Part shown: positions 21,374 through 33,357 of the stretch, piece by piece
Layout: every line of letters begins with the position of its first letter
How positions within the stretch are numbered: the first letter of the stretch is position 1
Notes under the pieces: model-generated
Seen by the model: only the letters and a program-made list of their open reading frames with translations
Told to the model about the DNA's origin: nothing
The model's database searches: none
NCBI GenBank assembly: GCA_026018925.1
Contig: JAKSZU010000008.1
Coordinates: forward strand, 8,546,415-8,610,414
DNA length: 64,000 nt
Direction of reading: 5' to 3'
Origin: Tupaia tana
Lineage: Eukaryota; Chordata; Mammalia; Scandentia; Tupaiidae
Translations under genes and position numbers: made by a program

Positions 21374-21973
21374 GCATATGAGTCTGGCACTCAGGGAAAG
21401 GAGAGGGTGCTGTGAAAAACCCAGGTGCTTGAAACATCCCTTCTTCCCACTGCCTCCACCCCAGTCCCTAAGTGCTGAATGAAACCACGGATTTGTATGT
21501 GTGCATGTGCATGCAGATATACTAGTGACTTAAAACCATGATTTATTATCTTTCACAGTTCTGGGGATTGGCTGGGCCTGATGAGGCCACTTCTGCTCTG
21601 GGTCTCCCATCGGAACAGTAGGAGGTGGCTGAGACTGGAGTTATTTCTTATTTATTTATTTTAAAGTTCATATTTCTATTCCTTCCATGAAAGAGAGAGA
21701 CAGAGAGAGAGATGGAGAGGCAGGAACATCCAATACTTCATAGTATGATCCATCCTTACCTTTGCATCACCTCTTGTCCCAGTAGGAGTCATTTGAAGAC
21801 TTGCTCTTTTAAACATCTGAGCCTTTGGGCAAAACACCTACACACGGTCTCTGTAGGTGCCCAGGGGAAGGATCTACACTTAAAGAAGCCCCCTGGGTGA
21901 TTCTTAGTCTGCGAGGCTGTGGTCTGTGGTTACCTTTTAGGAATACTAGACAATGTGAAATGTGTAATCTCTT
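21374..21973. other. Unassigned; possible MLT1-like and SINE-C scraps
   Basis: 21505-21640 (gtgacttaaaaccatgattt, ttcacagttctggggattgg) resembles an antisense MLT1-type LTR piece. 21650-21830 has a GAGA stretch reminiscent of SINE-C. Neither is certain. Confidence 0.4.
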
Positions 21974-22248
21974 TTTTTAAAAAAAAAATTTTTGAGAGGT
22001 TTTTCTTTGCTATAGGGTGCGTGAGCTTGCCAGAAAGACAGAGAGACACAGAGAGATAGAAAGCAAGAAATCACCCCCCCAGGTGGGATGGCATGCTGTA
22101 ATCCCTTCTCCTCCATTCTCCTCTCGGGATCTTGGCCATGCATGCACATGCACCCAGCGTGAGTTTAAGCCACTGAGTCCAGGACTTGAACCGCGGTTGA
22201 CTACATGGGAGTCCAGCGATACAGCCATTATGCCAATTGCTGGTCCCC
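21974..22248 (-). mobile_element. SINE-A copy
   Basis: Antisense: tttttgagaggtttttcttt, gctatagggtgcgtgagctt, standard body, head end caattgctggtcccc. Short repeat aatctctt on both sides. Confidence 0.9.
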
Positions 22249-23013
22249 AAGTACAATCTCTTAAAATTGTAAGATTCTAGAACTCAAGCCATTGATTTGC
22301 TTTGAAAGAAAAAATAGCTTTGAAGCAAGGAAGATACAGATATTTCTCTAAGGAAAATGTTATGTTAAGAGAAACTTTCCAAATATAGGAATTATGAGAA
22401 ATTATGACAAAAAGTGAATAGAATGCTTCTTAATAGGATTGCTTATCTGATTGGAAGTGTCTTTATTACGCTGTTACCATGTAGATTCTGTTCTAGGAGA
22501 GGGGACTTTCATTATTTTCATAGCTGCTGACAAAAGTTATGCGTTCCGAGAGCACTGGTGTATTTAAGCTGAATCTACATTTCCTTGAGACTCGAAAACC
22601 TATTGCTTCCCGTGGGAATTATGAGCCTGAGGCAGAGAGGAAGCAAGAGTCCGTCCAGAGAGCAGGACTTCCTGCAAGGCTGCCCGCTGTGCTTGGCTAG
22701 TGGATGGCCTTGTATATTGGGCCGAAACTGGGATAGCCATAAAACCCTGAGGTCCAGGGAACGCATTCCTTCCAGTATGGTAGGGTGGGGTGCATGTGAC
22801 CACTGCGTTAACTACTTGGCGTCTGTTCCACTGCGACGGACGATGCTCACTGCTTTTAGCATTTGGACCCACCTGGTACCATCACTGGTTTGACATTTTG
22901 TGCTTTTCTTGAAACGTTTCAAACTAGTCTCTAAGTAACACCCCATGATACAAATGTGGTCCTTCTGTATGTGGTCTTCTGGATGTTTCAAACATCAAAA
23001 AAAAATTTTTTTT
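22249..23013. other. No gene seen
   Basis: Unassigned DNA. Open frames near 22585-22893 and on the opposite strand shadow each other and show no motif. Confidence 0.45.
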
Positions 23014-23200
23014 ACTGGAGTCAGCAGTTGCATGGTGGTTGGGGCACTGGACACTCCCATATGGCCAACTATGGATTGAATCCTGGACCTGGTGTCTTGC
23101 TGTATCACTTTCCTTCTCTCTCTCTGTGTCTCTCTCTGGTCAAATTAAAATAAATGAATGAATAAATAAAATTAAATAAATAATTCTTTAAAAAATTACT
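23014..23200 (+). mobile_element. SINE-B copy
   Basis: Starts ggagtcagcagttgcatggt, weak B box, CT tract, ctctggtcaaattaaaataa, tail of aaataaataa and aaataattcttta. Confidence 0.87.
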
Positions 23201-23689
23201 TAAGATAAGCATAGCTGGGTAATACTTACCTCACTGTAGTTTCCAAACCCATGTTCATGGTAGATTAAAAAAAAAAAAAGACTGAAGAACCTTCAGATTG
23301 ATCTTACTGAAATGGATCTTTACAAAGAGAAACTGGAAGCTTCCTTACATTCAGTGGAAACGGGCCAGCCAGCTTAGATTTCAGGCCAAGTGATGAATAA
23401 TGATACTGTGGTGTTTCATATAAACAAACGACTCTGTTGTCTAATGCTTCTTACTTCCTAATGTGGAATTACGACAATATCCAGGAATTCTCATCTTCTG
23501 GTGTAGATGAGAAATCTTTATGGGTTCTCATGATTCAGTTTAAAGCAAAAGGAAATGTGTTTCAGACATTTTCCTTGAATGTTCTCCTTCTGGACAGGAA
23601 GTCGGCAGTGTCAGCTGAAAACCTGGCCAGAGGGGAGGGGAGAGACACTCGACAGCATGATAGAATACCATCCCCCAACTGGTGCATTC
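23201..23689. other. No gene seen
   Basis: AT-rich, probably unique DNA; nothing recognised. Confidence 0.45.
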
Positions 23690-23816
23690 TCTTCTTCTCC
23701 TTCTTCTCCTTCTCCTTCTCCTTCTCCTTCTCCTTCTCCTTCTCCTTCTCCTTCTCCTTCTCCCTCTTTTCTTCCTCTTCTTCTTCTTCTCCTCCTTCTT
23801 CTTCTTTTCTTCTTCT
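23690..23816. repeat. (TTCTCC)n / TTC-rich microsatellite
   Basis: About eight perfect copies of the hexamer ttctcc at 23701-23760, with imperfect TTC/TCC repeats to 23816. This polypyrimidine tract produces the false arginine-rich frame on the opposite strand. Confidence 0.95.
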
Positions 23817-25347
23817 TTGGTGTTCATAGTTTAGAAACTAAACCGAAGCTCAGTGACACCTCAGTGTCAGGGAGAGTGCAGGGGAAACTACAGCTGAAAG
23901 TGAGGAGGGAGTGTGGTGAGAACAGAGCCAGACAAAGACCTTACTGAGACAGGAACTTCTGGCCTTCCTTGGCCAGAATGAAAGACAGCCCATCTTGGGA
24001 GCAAAGATTACATGGCGGTCAAGCTCTGTCTTACTCATGAGTGCCTTTAGATAAAGTTCATCTCAATTTCCTTATCTTTATAAGGGACACAACAAGGACA
24101 TTCTGTAATGCTAAAATGACATCATTTGTTGGAAATTCTATCAACCTCTCCCACCCCCCAAATTGTGCAAATGCTCCTAATAAAATGCATTGCTATTTTA
24201 TTTGGGAGGAATGCCCACACTTGCAAGTAATTCCATATCAATTCAGGTTTTTGAAAGCAATAAAGCTCCAAGGAGCCCAGTTTGAGTGTGAGATTTGCAT
24301 TTCTTTTAATTCTTCATTCTGTTTTTATGTTTTCCTGTTATTAAAAATTACAACTATTTGTTAAGTAAATGATCACCTATTACTTGCTATGCAGAAGCAC
24401 TGTACAGTCTGTGAGGGACAGGAAAAGTGACAGGAACTAAAACCTCGTGCCCGTCCTCACAGCGCCTATCATGTCGTGTTACCTGGGAATATGCATTTTA
24501 GTGTCCCTACGCTTATTCGTGGCTTTCATAGGTGTGTTTCCTGAAATCATTCATTGTGTGATGAACAAATCGATCGAGGCTTAAGCATGTCAACGGAGGT
24601 TTCACCGTAACAGCTTTCATCAGATAACATAATGTGCTTCTTAGAAAGGAAGTTCAAGAGGACCAATCCTGTTAGATTGCTGACCTTGACCTCCTGTGGC
24701 CAAAAATCCTGTTTCCCTATGTTTTTAAAGGAAACACGTTTGAGAAAAGCTCCCGATCCTGTATTCGGTGGTTTTCCTTAAAGCCTGTTTGGAGAGACAA
24801 CAATGGAATTCTGGGAGAGATCTGACATAAGTAGGTTCATCTGATCTCTCTCAGGAGAGAGAAGTGTTTGTTTACTCTGCTCAGAGTGCTATATTCCTAG
24901 CGTGTGCTATTATTAATGTCCTTTGAAGTAGAAAAGTCATATGTCATAGTCCTCCTTGAGACTAAAAACTGTAAGGTTGTTTTTCTGTTGTGTACATAGA
25001 GTAGATGGGAAAGGAGAAACACCTGTTGGTTGAAAATGAATTCTGAGGAATTAGGGAGCAGAACTTTGCAAGTTTTGGTTCCCTGTAGAGTGTAGCTTAT
25101 CTCACATCCTATACTGCTTTTCAAGCGTTTTTAGATAGATAATCTCAAAGAGTAAATTGCAATTGCACAGAAGTCAAGAAACAGAACATCATATGATATC
25201 TAAAAAGTTTTGGACTGGGAGTTACTTGGAAATAAGGCCTGTCCTGAGTACGTATGCTGTGAACCTTAGAGATAAATGCCATGAAGTGGCTTCAGAGCAT
25301 AGCTATTGAAAAACTAAACCATTTCTGATTTCTTTGGCTCAAGCGCT
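23817..25347. other. Longest stretch with no young repeat; no gene seen
   Basis: 1.5 kb without SINE-A or B. About 24360-24470 resembles a MIR/L2 relic (atcacctattacttgctatg). The rest is unassigned. Open frames are short (under 110 codons) and lack splice-supported structure that I can see. Confidence 0.5.
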
Positions 25348-25361
25348 TCTCATTTATTTTC

Positions 25362-25631
25362 TTTTTTTTTTTTGAGAGGTTTTTTCGCTATAGGGCGCGT
25401 GCGCTCGCCAGACAGACAGAGAGAGACAGAGAGACAGAAAGAGAGAAATCACCCCCCAGGGGGGATGGTCACACCGCAATCCCTTCTCCTCCATTCTCCT
25501 CTCGGGATCTTGGGCACGCACGCACACGCGCCCGGCGTGAGTTGTAAGCCACCGGGTCCGGGACGCGAACCGCGGTCGACTACGTGGGAGTCCAACGACA
25601 TAGCCATTACGCTAACTGCTGGTTCCCAGCC
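25362..25631 (-). mobile_element. SINE-A copy, near consensus, with target duplication
   Basis: Antisense copy with almost no damage (gcgcgtgcgctcgccagaca, gacgcgaaccgcggtcgact), so probably young. Target duplication tctcatttattttc at 25348-25361 and 25632-25645. Confidence 0.95.
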
Positions 25632-25737
25632 TCTCATTTATTTTCAAAGAGCTTTTACAATTCAAAACAGAAAAACATAAAATATTTTTTAAAAGAATAA
25701 CTAATTTGTTTTGCCCCATTGTAATATACCCTGGAGT

Positions 25738-25779
25738 ATTTATTTATTTTTAAAGTTCCTACACAGCATATGTGCTTGC

Positions 25780-25816
<37 letters not shown>

Positions 25817-26048
25817 GAGAGAGGGGAGAGAGAGAGAGAGAGCAAGAGAGAAAGTGAGAAGTCACCTACCACGAGGGACTGGCATGCTAAAATCCCTTCT
25901 CTTCCATTCCATTCTTCTCTTAAGATTTTGGGCACATATGTACACGTGCCCAGTGTGTTTTACAGGTCTCCAGGTCTGGGACTTAAACCACAAAGTTGAC
26001 CATGTGGGATTCTGTTGCCTTAACCAATTATGCCACCATCTGGCAAAC
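25738..26048 (-). mobile_element. SINE-A' copy with GA expansion
   Basis: Antisense: cctacacagcatatgtgctt, (GA)n to about 25855, middle with gattttgggcacatatgtac, head ending gccaccatctggc. Confidence 0.8.
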
Positions 26049-26206
26049 TTACACATACACATATCTTTTTTTTTTTTTTTTAGTGGCTTCATAGTATTCC
26101 CTTGTGTGTGAGTAAAATACATGTCTTGTATTGATATATATTTAAATAATTTTCCATTTGACTACTAAAAAATGCTATAGTAAGCAACCAAGTTATGTAT
26201 GTTTTT

Positions 26207-26471
26207 TTTTTTTTTTTTTGAGAGGTTTTTGCTATAGGGCGCGTACGCTCGCCAGACAGACAGAGAAAGATATAGAGACAGAAAGCGAGAAATCACCCCC
26301 CAGGGAGGATGGCCTTGCCGCAATCCCTTCTCCTCCATTTTCCTCTCGGGATCTTGGGCACGCACGCACACACTCCCGGCGTGAGTTTTAAGCCACTGGG
26401 TCCGGGACGCGAACCGTGGTCGACCACGTGGGAGTCCAGCGACATAGCCATTACACTAACTGCTGGTTCCC
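26207..26471 (-). mobile_element. SINE-A copy with 14-bp target duplication
   Basis: Poly(T), gctatagggcgcgtacgctc, standard body, head end taactgctggttcc. Target duplication ttatgtatgttttt at 26193-26206 and 26472-26485. Confidence 0.94.
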
Positions 26472-26485
26472 TTATGTATGTTTTT

Positions 26486-26817
26486 ATACATCTTCAAGTA
26501 TCTCTCATTGAAGGCGAAGAGTGTGAAAAGAGAAGGAAGACAGAGATGGTATTGTTGTTGAAGATGTGAGCTAGTCACAGTCACACTAATTATGAATAAA
26601 ATTGGACATTCAGTCATTAGAGAATAGACTTAAGGGTAAACTCACTTAAAAATTGCAAAAGACAATCTAGCCTGACTTTTAACTCTAGGCAGATGGAGTA
26701 GACTTGCTTTTCTCTATTCTACTAGCTAACCCCAAGTCAGGACATAATACTCCAGATATCCAGAATTTCATCAAATGTCACTTATCATAGCAAGAGCCAG
26801 GAAGATCTCAAAATAAT
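26486..26817. other. No gene seen
   Basis: AT-rich unassigned DNA. Confidence 0.45.
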
Positions 26818-26970
26818 GTTAAGAATTAATTTAATTTAATTTCATATTATTATTTTAAAATTTGACCAGAAATAAACAGAAAGAGAGAGAGCAAGCCATC
26901 AAGTCTGGGACTCAAATTGCAGTCAGCCATGTGGGAATCCAGAGCCTTACCCACCTTCCACTTGCCACCT
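26818..26970 (-). mobile_element. SINE-B copy, worn
   Basis: Antisense: ttaagaattaatttaattta, aaaatttgaccagaaataaa, head ending ccacttgccacctc. Its outer head end is the target of the next SINE. Confidence 0.78.
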
Positions 26971-26982
26971 CAACTAGAGTTT

Positions 26983-27188
26983 TTTTTTTTTAAAGAATTA
27001 TTTATTTAATTTTATTTATTAATTTATTTATTTTAATTTGACCAGACACACACACACACAGACACACACACACACACATAAAGAGAGAGAAAGTGAGAAA
27101 GCAAGTCACCAGGCCCAGGACTCAAACAGTGGTCAGCCATGTGGGAGTGTCCAGTGCCCTACCTACTATGCAACCTGCTGGTCCCCTG
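26983..27188 (-). mobile_element. SINE-B copy with (CA)n and target duplication
   Basis: Antisense: ttaaagaattatttatttaa, tttgaccagacacacacaca at the position where other copies carry GA repeats, then the B head. Target duplication aactagagttt at 26972-26982 and 27189-27199. Confidence 0.92.
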
Positions 27189-27249
27189 AACTAGAGTTTA
27201 TAAAGCCATTATACAGATGCCAACATTAAGATAATTCAGATATTAAAAT

Positions 27250-27495
27250 TATATAATAAAGATCCTTTGTTTATTCCATGAGTGAGAGAGAAGACAGAGT
27301 GAGACAGAGAGAAACAGAGATACAGCACCCTGAACAGGGTCTTGATGCTGCAGTATACCTCTGGCCTCAGTCAGCTCTGGATCACGGTTCACACATACCT
27401 GGTGTCGTCACGAGGTCTCAAAACACAAATCTCCCCACGTAGCTCAACCTTGTAGAGCATTGCGTTTTACCTCTGCATCATCATCTGGCCCCTTA
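27250..27495 (-). mobile_element. SINE-C copy, near full length
   Basis: Antisense: tccatgagtgagagagaaga, gcaccctgaacagggtcttg, ctctggcctcagtcagctct, acctcaaccttgtagagc-like head, end catcatctggccccttat. It shows the tRNA-like head joined to the 7SL-like middle. Confidence 0.72.
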
Positions 27496-27505
27496 TCAAA
27501 GCTTT

Positions 27506-27740
27506 TTTTTTTTTTTTTTTTTTTTTTTTAGATATTTGCTCTAGGGTGTGTGTGCTTGCCAGAGAGACAGAGATAGAGAGAGATGAAGAGAAAGTGACCA
27601 CAGTTGTAGTCCCAGACCTGGATGGCTTGAAAATCATGCCAGGTGCATGTGTATGCATGCCCCAAATCCTTTCTCACTTTTCCTCTCTGTTTCTCTTTGG
27701 TAAATGCACACTCCCTATGGCAAAAACCTAAAAAGAAATT
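27506..27740. mobile_element. Two SINE-A' pieces in inverted orientation
   Basis: 27506-27596 is the tail half on the minus strand (poly(T), atttgctctagggtgtgtgt, gccagagagacagagataga). It passes directly into a plus-strand piece (accacagttgtagtcccaga to actccctatggcaaaaacct). The outer arms can pair as an imperfect hairpin. Confidence 0.8.
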
Positions 27741-27749
27741 TTAAAAAGT

Positions 27750-28025
27750 CCAGGGCCAGACAAGTGGAGTGGAGGTTAAGGCAGGTGGATCCCACATAGT
27801 TGACTGAGTGGCTGGAGTCCTGAACCTGGTGATTTGAAAATCATGCCCAGCACAAATGTGTGTCCAAAATTGCATGAGAAGAATGGAGGAGAAGGGACTG
27901 GTCATCCTTTCTGGGGAGAGCTTTCTCATTTTCTCTCCTCTCTCTCTCTTTCCCTCTTTCTCTGTCTCTCTCCAGTGAACACATGTGCCTTATTGCAAAT
28001 TAAAGCAACACAAAAACCAAAACAA
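27750..28025 (+). mobile_element. SINE-A' copy
   Basis: Sense: ccagggccagacaagtggag, gaaaatcatgcccagcacaa, ggaggagaagggactggtca, CT tract, gaacacatgtgccttattgc. It lies at the left edge of the L1. Confidence 0.78.
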
Positions 28026-29218
28026 GGTCCAATTGCATGTTACCTATAAGAAACTTACTTCAAATATAGTCCAGATATTTGATCAAACAATATTCTGGCT
28101 GTCTATTACCATGTTTCTGGATGAGATTTACATTTGAGTCAGTATTCTGAGTAAAAAAGATTGCCTGCCCTAATTGGGGTGTACCTCAGTCAATCAACTG
28201 AAAACCTAAATAGAAGAAAAAGGTTGACTAAGAGGGAAATCCTCCTGCCGCACCATTTCAGCTATGATATCAGTCTTTCCTGGCATTCAGACCCAGACTG
28301 AAACATTGGGCCTCAAGTCTGCTGATTTTTGTACTGAAACTTAAACTCTCATGAAATAAGGAGTTAACCGATATTTCTAGGTAACTATATTGAATAATAG
28401 CAAAACACACATTCTTTTCAAGTCCCATGGGAAATCTACCAGGGTACATTATAACCTGGGAGATAAAACAAGCTTCAATGAATTTAAAAAGAACCAATAC
28501 TATGTAGAGTGTTGTTTCTGACTACCAGAGCTTCAAAATAGAAATCGGTACTGAAATGTAACAGAAAAATCTTCAAACACTTAGAAACTGAACAGCATAT
28601 TTATAAATAACCCATATGTCAAAGACAATGCCTGAAGGAAAAATTTTAAATGCACATTAAAGTGAATGAAAATGAAAACGAAAACATTACATTAATTTGT
28701 GGTATACATCCAAAAGAGTATTGGGAGGTAAATTCACAGTACCAAATGTTTATATTAGAAAAGAAGAAAAATCTCAAATATGGAATCTAAGCTTCCATTT
28801 CAAACCTAAGAAGAGTACAAACCTGAAGTAAGCAGATGGCATGAACTAATAAAGGTAAAATTAAAAATTAAAGAAACAAAAAACCAGAGAATTAGTGGAG
28901 AAAAACTATGGAAAGAAGACTGATTTCGTATGAACATTGGTAACACTGGAAAACTCTCATGACTGACAAAAAGGAGAGAAGACCTAATATCAGGAAAGAA
29001 ACAGGAGCTAGCACTACAGACCCTGCAGAACTTAAAAGGATACTAAGTCAGTATCACAACTGTATACACATAAATCTGACAACTTAGATGAAATGAAACA
29101 GTTCTTTTGAAAATACATATTATCATAACTCATCTAATATGAAAGATAATTGAAACAACCCTATAATCATTAAGATATTGAATCTGTAGTATAAAAACTC
29201 TTGAGAAAGAAATATCTG

Positions 29219-29472
29219 GGACTATGTCGCTGGACTCCCATGTAGTCGACCGCGGTTTGAGTCCCGGACCTGGTGGCTTAAAACACATGCCGGGCACGTG
29301 TGCTGCGTGCCCAAGATCCCGAGAGGAGAATGAAGGGGAAGGGATTGTGGTGTGGCCATCCCCCCTGGGGGTGATTTCTAGCTTTCTGTCTCTATGTCTC
29401 TCTCTCTGTCTGGCGAGCGCATACACTCCATAGCAAAAACCTCTCAAAAAAAAAAAAAAAAAAAAAAAGGAA
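29219..29472 (+). mobile_element. SINE-A copy lacking the first about 30 bp
   Basis: Starts at actatgtcgctggactccca, so the A box is missing. B box-like ggtttgagtcc; full body, end aaaacctctc and poly(A) of about 25. It is inserted in the L1. Confidence 0.92.
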
Positions 29473-30673
29473 AACCGGTCCAGTTAATTTTATGATGTCA
29501 TCATATCATTACCCTCATATCAAACTAGAAAAAGACAGGATAAAAAATAAACCTAAAGACTAATGTCTTTTCTGAATGTAGATGAAAAATATTTAACAGA
29601 ATATGAGATCATAGAATACAGCAGCATAGCATAGCAAAAGTATATGACAGTGTGACCAGTTGGGGTTTACTCCAGAGAGTCAGGACTAGTTCAATGCTCA
29701 AAAGCCAATCAGTATAATCCATCACATGAACAGGATAAGAAATAAAAATTACATGATTATATCAATTGATGAAGAAAATGTATTTGACAAAATTGAACAT
29801 TCATCTATAGTAAAAACTCAGGAAGGTGGAAGTAGAGGGGAACTTCATTAACTTGATTTAGAAGAATCCCACAGCTGACAATATTTCAATGGTGAAAGAT
29901 TGAATATTTTCCCCCTACTGTGGGAAACGAAACAGGGATGTCCGCATTGCCACTGATATTCAACGTAGCAGTGAAAGCTTGACCAGTGGAATTTAAAAAA
30001 AAAAAGAAAGAAGGAGGAAAGAGAAGGAAATAAAGGGCACATATGTTGAAGGGAAAAAGTAAAATTGTCCTTTTTGTCCATTACATGATTATATAGAAAA
30101 TCCCAAGAAATCTACCACAAATAAAAACAAACAAAAAATTCAAAAACTGAAATCAAAACCAAAACTCTCTTCTAGAACTAATAAATGAGTCCAGGAAGAT
30201 TGCAGGATAAAAAAGTCAACATAAAAAATTAATCATAGTTCTCTATGTTAGCAACAAACATTTGAACTTGAAAATTAGTAATGCAGTATCATTTATGCTT
30301 GCTAAAAACAAAAAAGAAATCCTTAGATGTAAATCTAAGAAAATATGTACAGAACTTGCATGCAGAAAACCACGAAATTGTGATGAAAGAAATCTAAGAT
30401 TTAAACAAATTAAGAGACAATCTGTGTTTATGGATTAGAAGACTTAATATGGTAAAGTGTCAATTTCCCCTAAATTGATATACAGGTTAAACATAACTTA
30501 TATCATAAGTGGAGTAAAAAATTTTGTAGTTACAGAAAGATTATTCTAATATTTATATGGAAAGACAAAGCAATTAGAATAGCTAAAGCAATGTTTAAAA
30601 AGATAAGTAAAATATGAGGAATGCAATCTACCTGATTTCAAGACTCATTATCCAGCCAAAGTAATTGAGAATG

Positions 30674-30849
30674 GGGGTTTGCAGGTGGCATGGTGGTTAA
30701 GGTACTGGACTCCCACACGGCTGACTGCAGTTCAAGTCCTAGACCTGGTGATTTGCTTTCTCACTTTCCTCTCTCTCTCTCTCTCTCTTTGGTCAAGTTG
30801 AAAAATAATAATAATAAATAAAATTAAGTAAAATAATTCTTTAAAAATA
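30674..30849 (+). mobile_element. SINE-B copy with 16-bp target duplication
   Basis: Head gggggtttgcaggtggcatg, CT tract, tttggtcaagttgaaaaata, tail aaaataattctttaaaaat. Target duplication aaagtaattga(g/c)aatg at 30658-30673 and 30850-30865. Confidence 0.93.
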
Positions 30850-31136
30850 AAAGTAATTGACAATGTATGACGTTGGCAAAAAGATATATACAAAGGCCAA
30901 TAGACTACAGTACCCAAATACATCTCCATGGAAGTGTAGTCAACTGATTTATGACAGAAGTACAAAAGCCATTCAGTGGAGGAAGGACAGTCTTTTCAAT
31001 AAGTAATGCCAGGGCAATTGGTTGTCTGTAGGTAAACAAAATGAAACCCTTCAAGTGTCTCTCCTTATACAAAACTTAAAGCGGATCAGAGATTTAATGT
31101 AATGTAAGGGGAAAACATTCTGAGATGGTAACACGG

Positions 31137-31325
31137 GGAAAATCAGAGCCAGCAGGTGGCATGGTGGTTGTGGCGCTGGACTCCCACGTGGCTGACCAGT
31201 TTGAGTCTCGGACCTGGCGACTTTCTCTCTTTCTCTGGAGCACAAATGCCCTATAGGAAATAAAATAATACTAATACTAATAAGAGTGATATTAAAATGA
31301 AACAAACAATTCTTAAAAAAATAGG
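31137..31325 (+). mobile_element. SINE-B/A hybrid copy
   Basis: B-type head (gccagcaggtggcatggtgg) followed by an A-type end (gagcacaaatgccctatagg) and then the B-type A/T tail. Short repeats gaaaatc/gagaaaatc flank it. Confidence 0.8.
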
Positions 31326-31503
31326 AGAAAATCTTTGGGAGTTAGGGCTTGTGAAGAGTTTTGGGACATAAAGCTAAAAGTTCAAACTATAAAAGAAAAA
31401 TTGATAAATTGTACTTCATCAAAATTAAAAATTTTCCTCTACAAAAGATCCTGGTAAGAGGATGAAAAGACGCCGACTGGGAGAACATATTTGACACTAT
31501 ATA

Positions 31504-31582
31504 TTGAGTTGCTGGGAAAGTCATGATGCATTTTTGAATAGAAAATATTGAAAAATATGTCATGACTTTCCTGATGACCTAA
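31504..31582. mobile_element. Mariner-type MITE, copy 1 (inside L1)
   Basis: 79 bp with ends ttgagttgctgggaaagtca and its inverse gactttcctgatgacctaa. TA lies on the left, and CA, a worn TA, on the right. The inner parts are also inverted, so the whole can fold into one hairpin. There is no room for a transposase. It lies in the plus-strand L1, which resumes with catgttaaagggctcctatc. Confidence 0.88.
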
Positions 31583-31983
31583 CACATGTTAAAGGGCTCC
31601 TATCTACAGTTTTAAAGAACTCTCAAAACTCAACAATAAAAAAACAATTTAGTAAAAAAACGGGCAGGAAAAAAATGAAGCAACAGTTGACCAAAGGCAT
31701 ACATAGATTGCAGGTAAGCACATGGCAAGAAGTTCGACATTCCTATCAGTTATGAGATATCACTATACTTCTATCAGAATGACTAAAGTTTAAAAAATAA
31801 TAAAATGATCAAATACTGGCAAGGACGTGTAAAAACTGTACCTCCTTCACATTGCTGGTGGAAATGAGATATGGAAACCCGACTGGAAAATAGCTTGGCG
31901 CTTTCCTTAAGAAACTAAATATGCACATGTTTATCCCAGAAAAATGAAAATGTATTTCACATGAAAACCTATGCACTGTTATT

Positions 31984-32256
31984 TTATTTTAAAAATTTTA
32001 TTTACTTTATTTCTGGAGAAATTTTTGCTATAGGGTGTGTGCACTTACCAAGAGTCAGAGAGACAGAAAGTGAGAAATCATCTCCAGGGGGAATGGCCAT
32101 GCCACATTTCTTCTCCTCCATTCTCCTCTTGGGATTTTGAGCATGCACGCACATGTGCTTGGTGTAAATTTGAAGCCTCCAGGTCTGGGACTCAAACGAG
32201 GGTCGACTACATGGTCATCCAGTGACATAACCACTACACCATCTGCTGGTCCCCCA
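31984..32256 (-). mobile_element. SINE-A copy with 13-bp target duplication
   Basis: Antisense: aatttttgctatagggtgtg, slightly worn body, head ccatctgctggtccccc. Target duplication atgcac(t/c)(g/a)ttatt at 31971-31983 and 32257-32269. Confidence 0.92.
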
Positions 32257-32637
32257 ATGCACCATTATTGACAGCAGCTTTGCTTGTAATAACCAAAAAT
32301 TTGGAATCAACCAAAATGTCTCTCGATAGGTAAATAGTTAAATTGGTACATTCATACCATACAATAAACATTCAGGAATAAAAGGCAATGGAGTACTGAT
32401 ACCCGAAGCAACTTCGATGTCAAGGACATTACATCCAGTGAATAGAATGTCTCTATAGTCTACATCTGTGTGATTCCATTTGTTTACCATTATTGAAATG
32501 ACAAAACTATAGATGTGGAAAACAGATTAGTGGCTGGCAGGAGTTAAGGAGAGTGAAGTGGGGTAGAGTGTGGATATAACTATTCAGAGGTAGCATGACA
32601 ACAATTTATGCATTGATGCTATTATTCTGCATCTTTT

Positions 32638-32819
32638 CTTAAAAAAGAATTATTTATTTTATTCTATTTGTTGTTATTATATTTTTTAATTTGACCAGAC
32701 AGAAACAGAGAGAGAGAGAAAGGGAAAGTGAGAAAGCAAGCCACCAGATCTGGGACTCAAACTGTGGTCGACCATGTGGGAATCCAGCACCTTTAACCAC
32801 CATGGCATCTGCTGGCCCC
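32638..32819 (-). mobile_element. SINE-B copy with target duplication
   Basis: Antisense: cttaaaaaagaattatttat, tttgaccagacagaaacaga, head catctgctggcccc. Target duplication tattctgcatcttt at 32623-32636 and 32820-32833, within the L1 3' part. Confidence 0.93.
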
Positions 32820-33021
32820 TATTCTGCATCTTTATTGTAGTGATGGTTACCCAAATCTAGACATGTAGATGGATTTCTTGAGATACTGGTGCAGAAATAG
32901 GTCAGATACTCAAAATTGCAAGGAAAAAAAATTTCTAGTAATCTAATCAATTTTTCTCACCAATGTTAATTTAGTTAACAAATATTTAGTAAATGTCAGT
33001 TATCAAAACAGCTGGTGGGAT

Positions 33022-33256
33022 AGAATTTTTTTTCTTATATTAGAGAGAGAAAGACCAAGAGAGAGGGAAAGTAAGAAGTCACCCCCTGGGGTGATTGTCA
33101 TGCCATAATGCCTTCTCCTCCATTCTCCTCTTGGAATTTTGGGCATGCATGCACATGTGCCTGGAGTGATTTTCAAGCTACCAGGTCCAGGACTTGAACC
33201 ATGAAGTTGGCCGTGGGGGAATCCATCTGCCTTAACTGCCACACTGTCTGCTGGCC
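33022..33256 (-). mobile_element. SINE-A' copy
   Basis: Antisense: atattagagagagaaagacc, gtcaccccctggggtgattg, ttggaattttgggcatgcat, head ctgtctgctggccc. The end near the poly(A) is shortened. Confidence 0.82.
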
Positions 33257-33266
33257 CAAAGCAACA

Positions 33267-33270
33267 GATA

Positions 33271-33309
<39 letters not shown>

Positions 33310-33325
33310 ATCTATATATATATTT
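33267..33325. repeat. (TATC)n microsatellite
   Basis: About ten TATC units followed by a short TA run. Confidence 0.95.
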
Positions 33326-33357
33326 AAACAATACTCTTCTTTATTACAAGTGACAAT

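Larger units (their letters stand above)
28030..32960 (+). mobile_element. L1 LINE remnant (ORF2 and 3' UTR), plus strand
   Basis: Decayed L1 ORF2: the endonuclease-RT linker near 28500-29050, reverse transcriptase near 29480-30120 (at 29710-29810 the reading ISIDEENVFDKIEH is still visible), then later ORF2 and 3' UTR. The catalytic F-A-D-D-M of the reverse transcriptase reads F-V-H-Y-M near 30079-30093, with a stop soon after, so the copy is dead. It is interrupted at 29219, 30674, 31137, 31504, 31984 and 32638. Confidence 0.85.

Noticed and set aside
23540-23827. Arginine-rich protein on the minus strand
   Set aside because: It is the translation of the (TTCTCC)n microsatellite.
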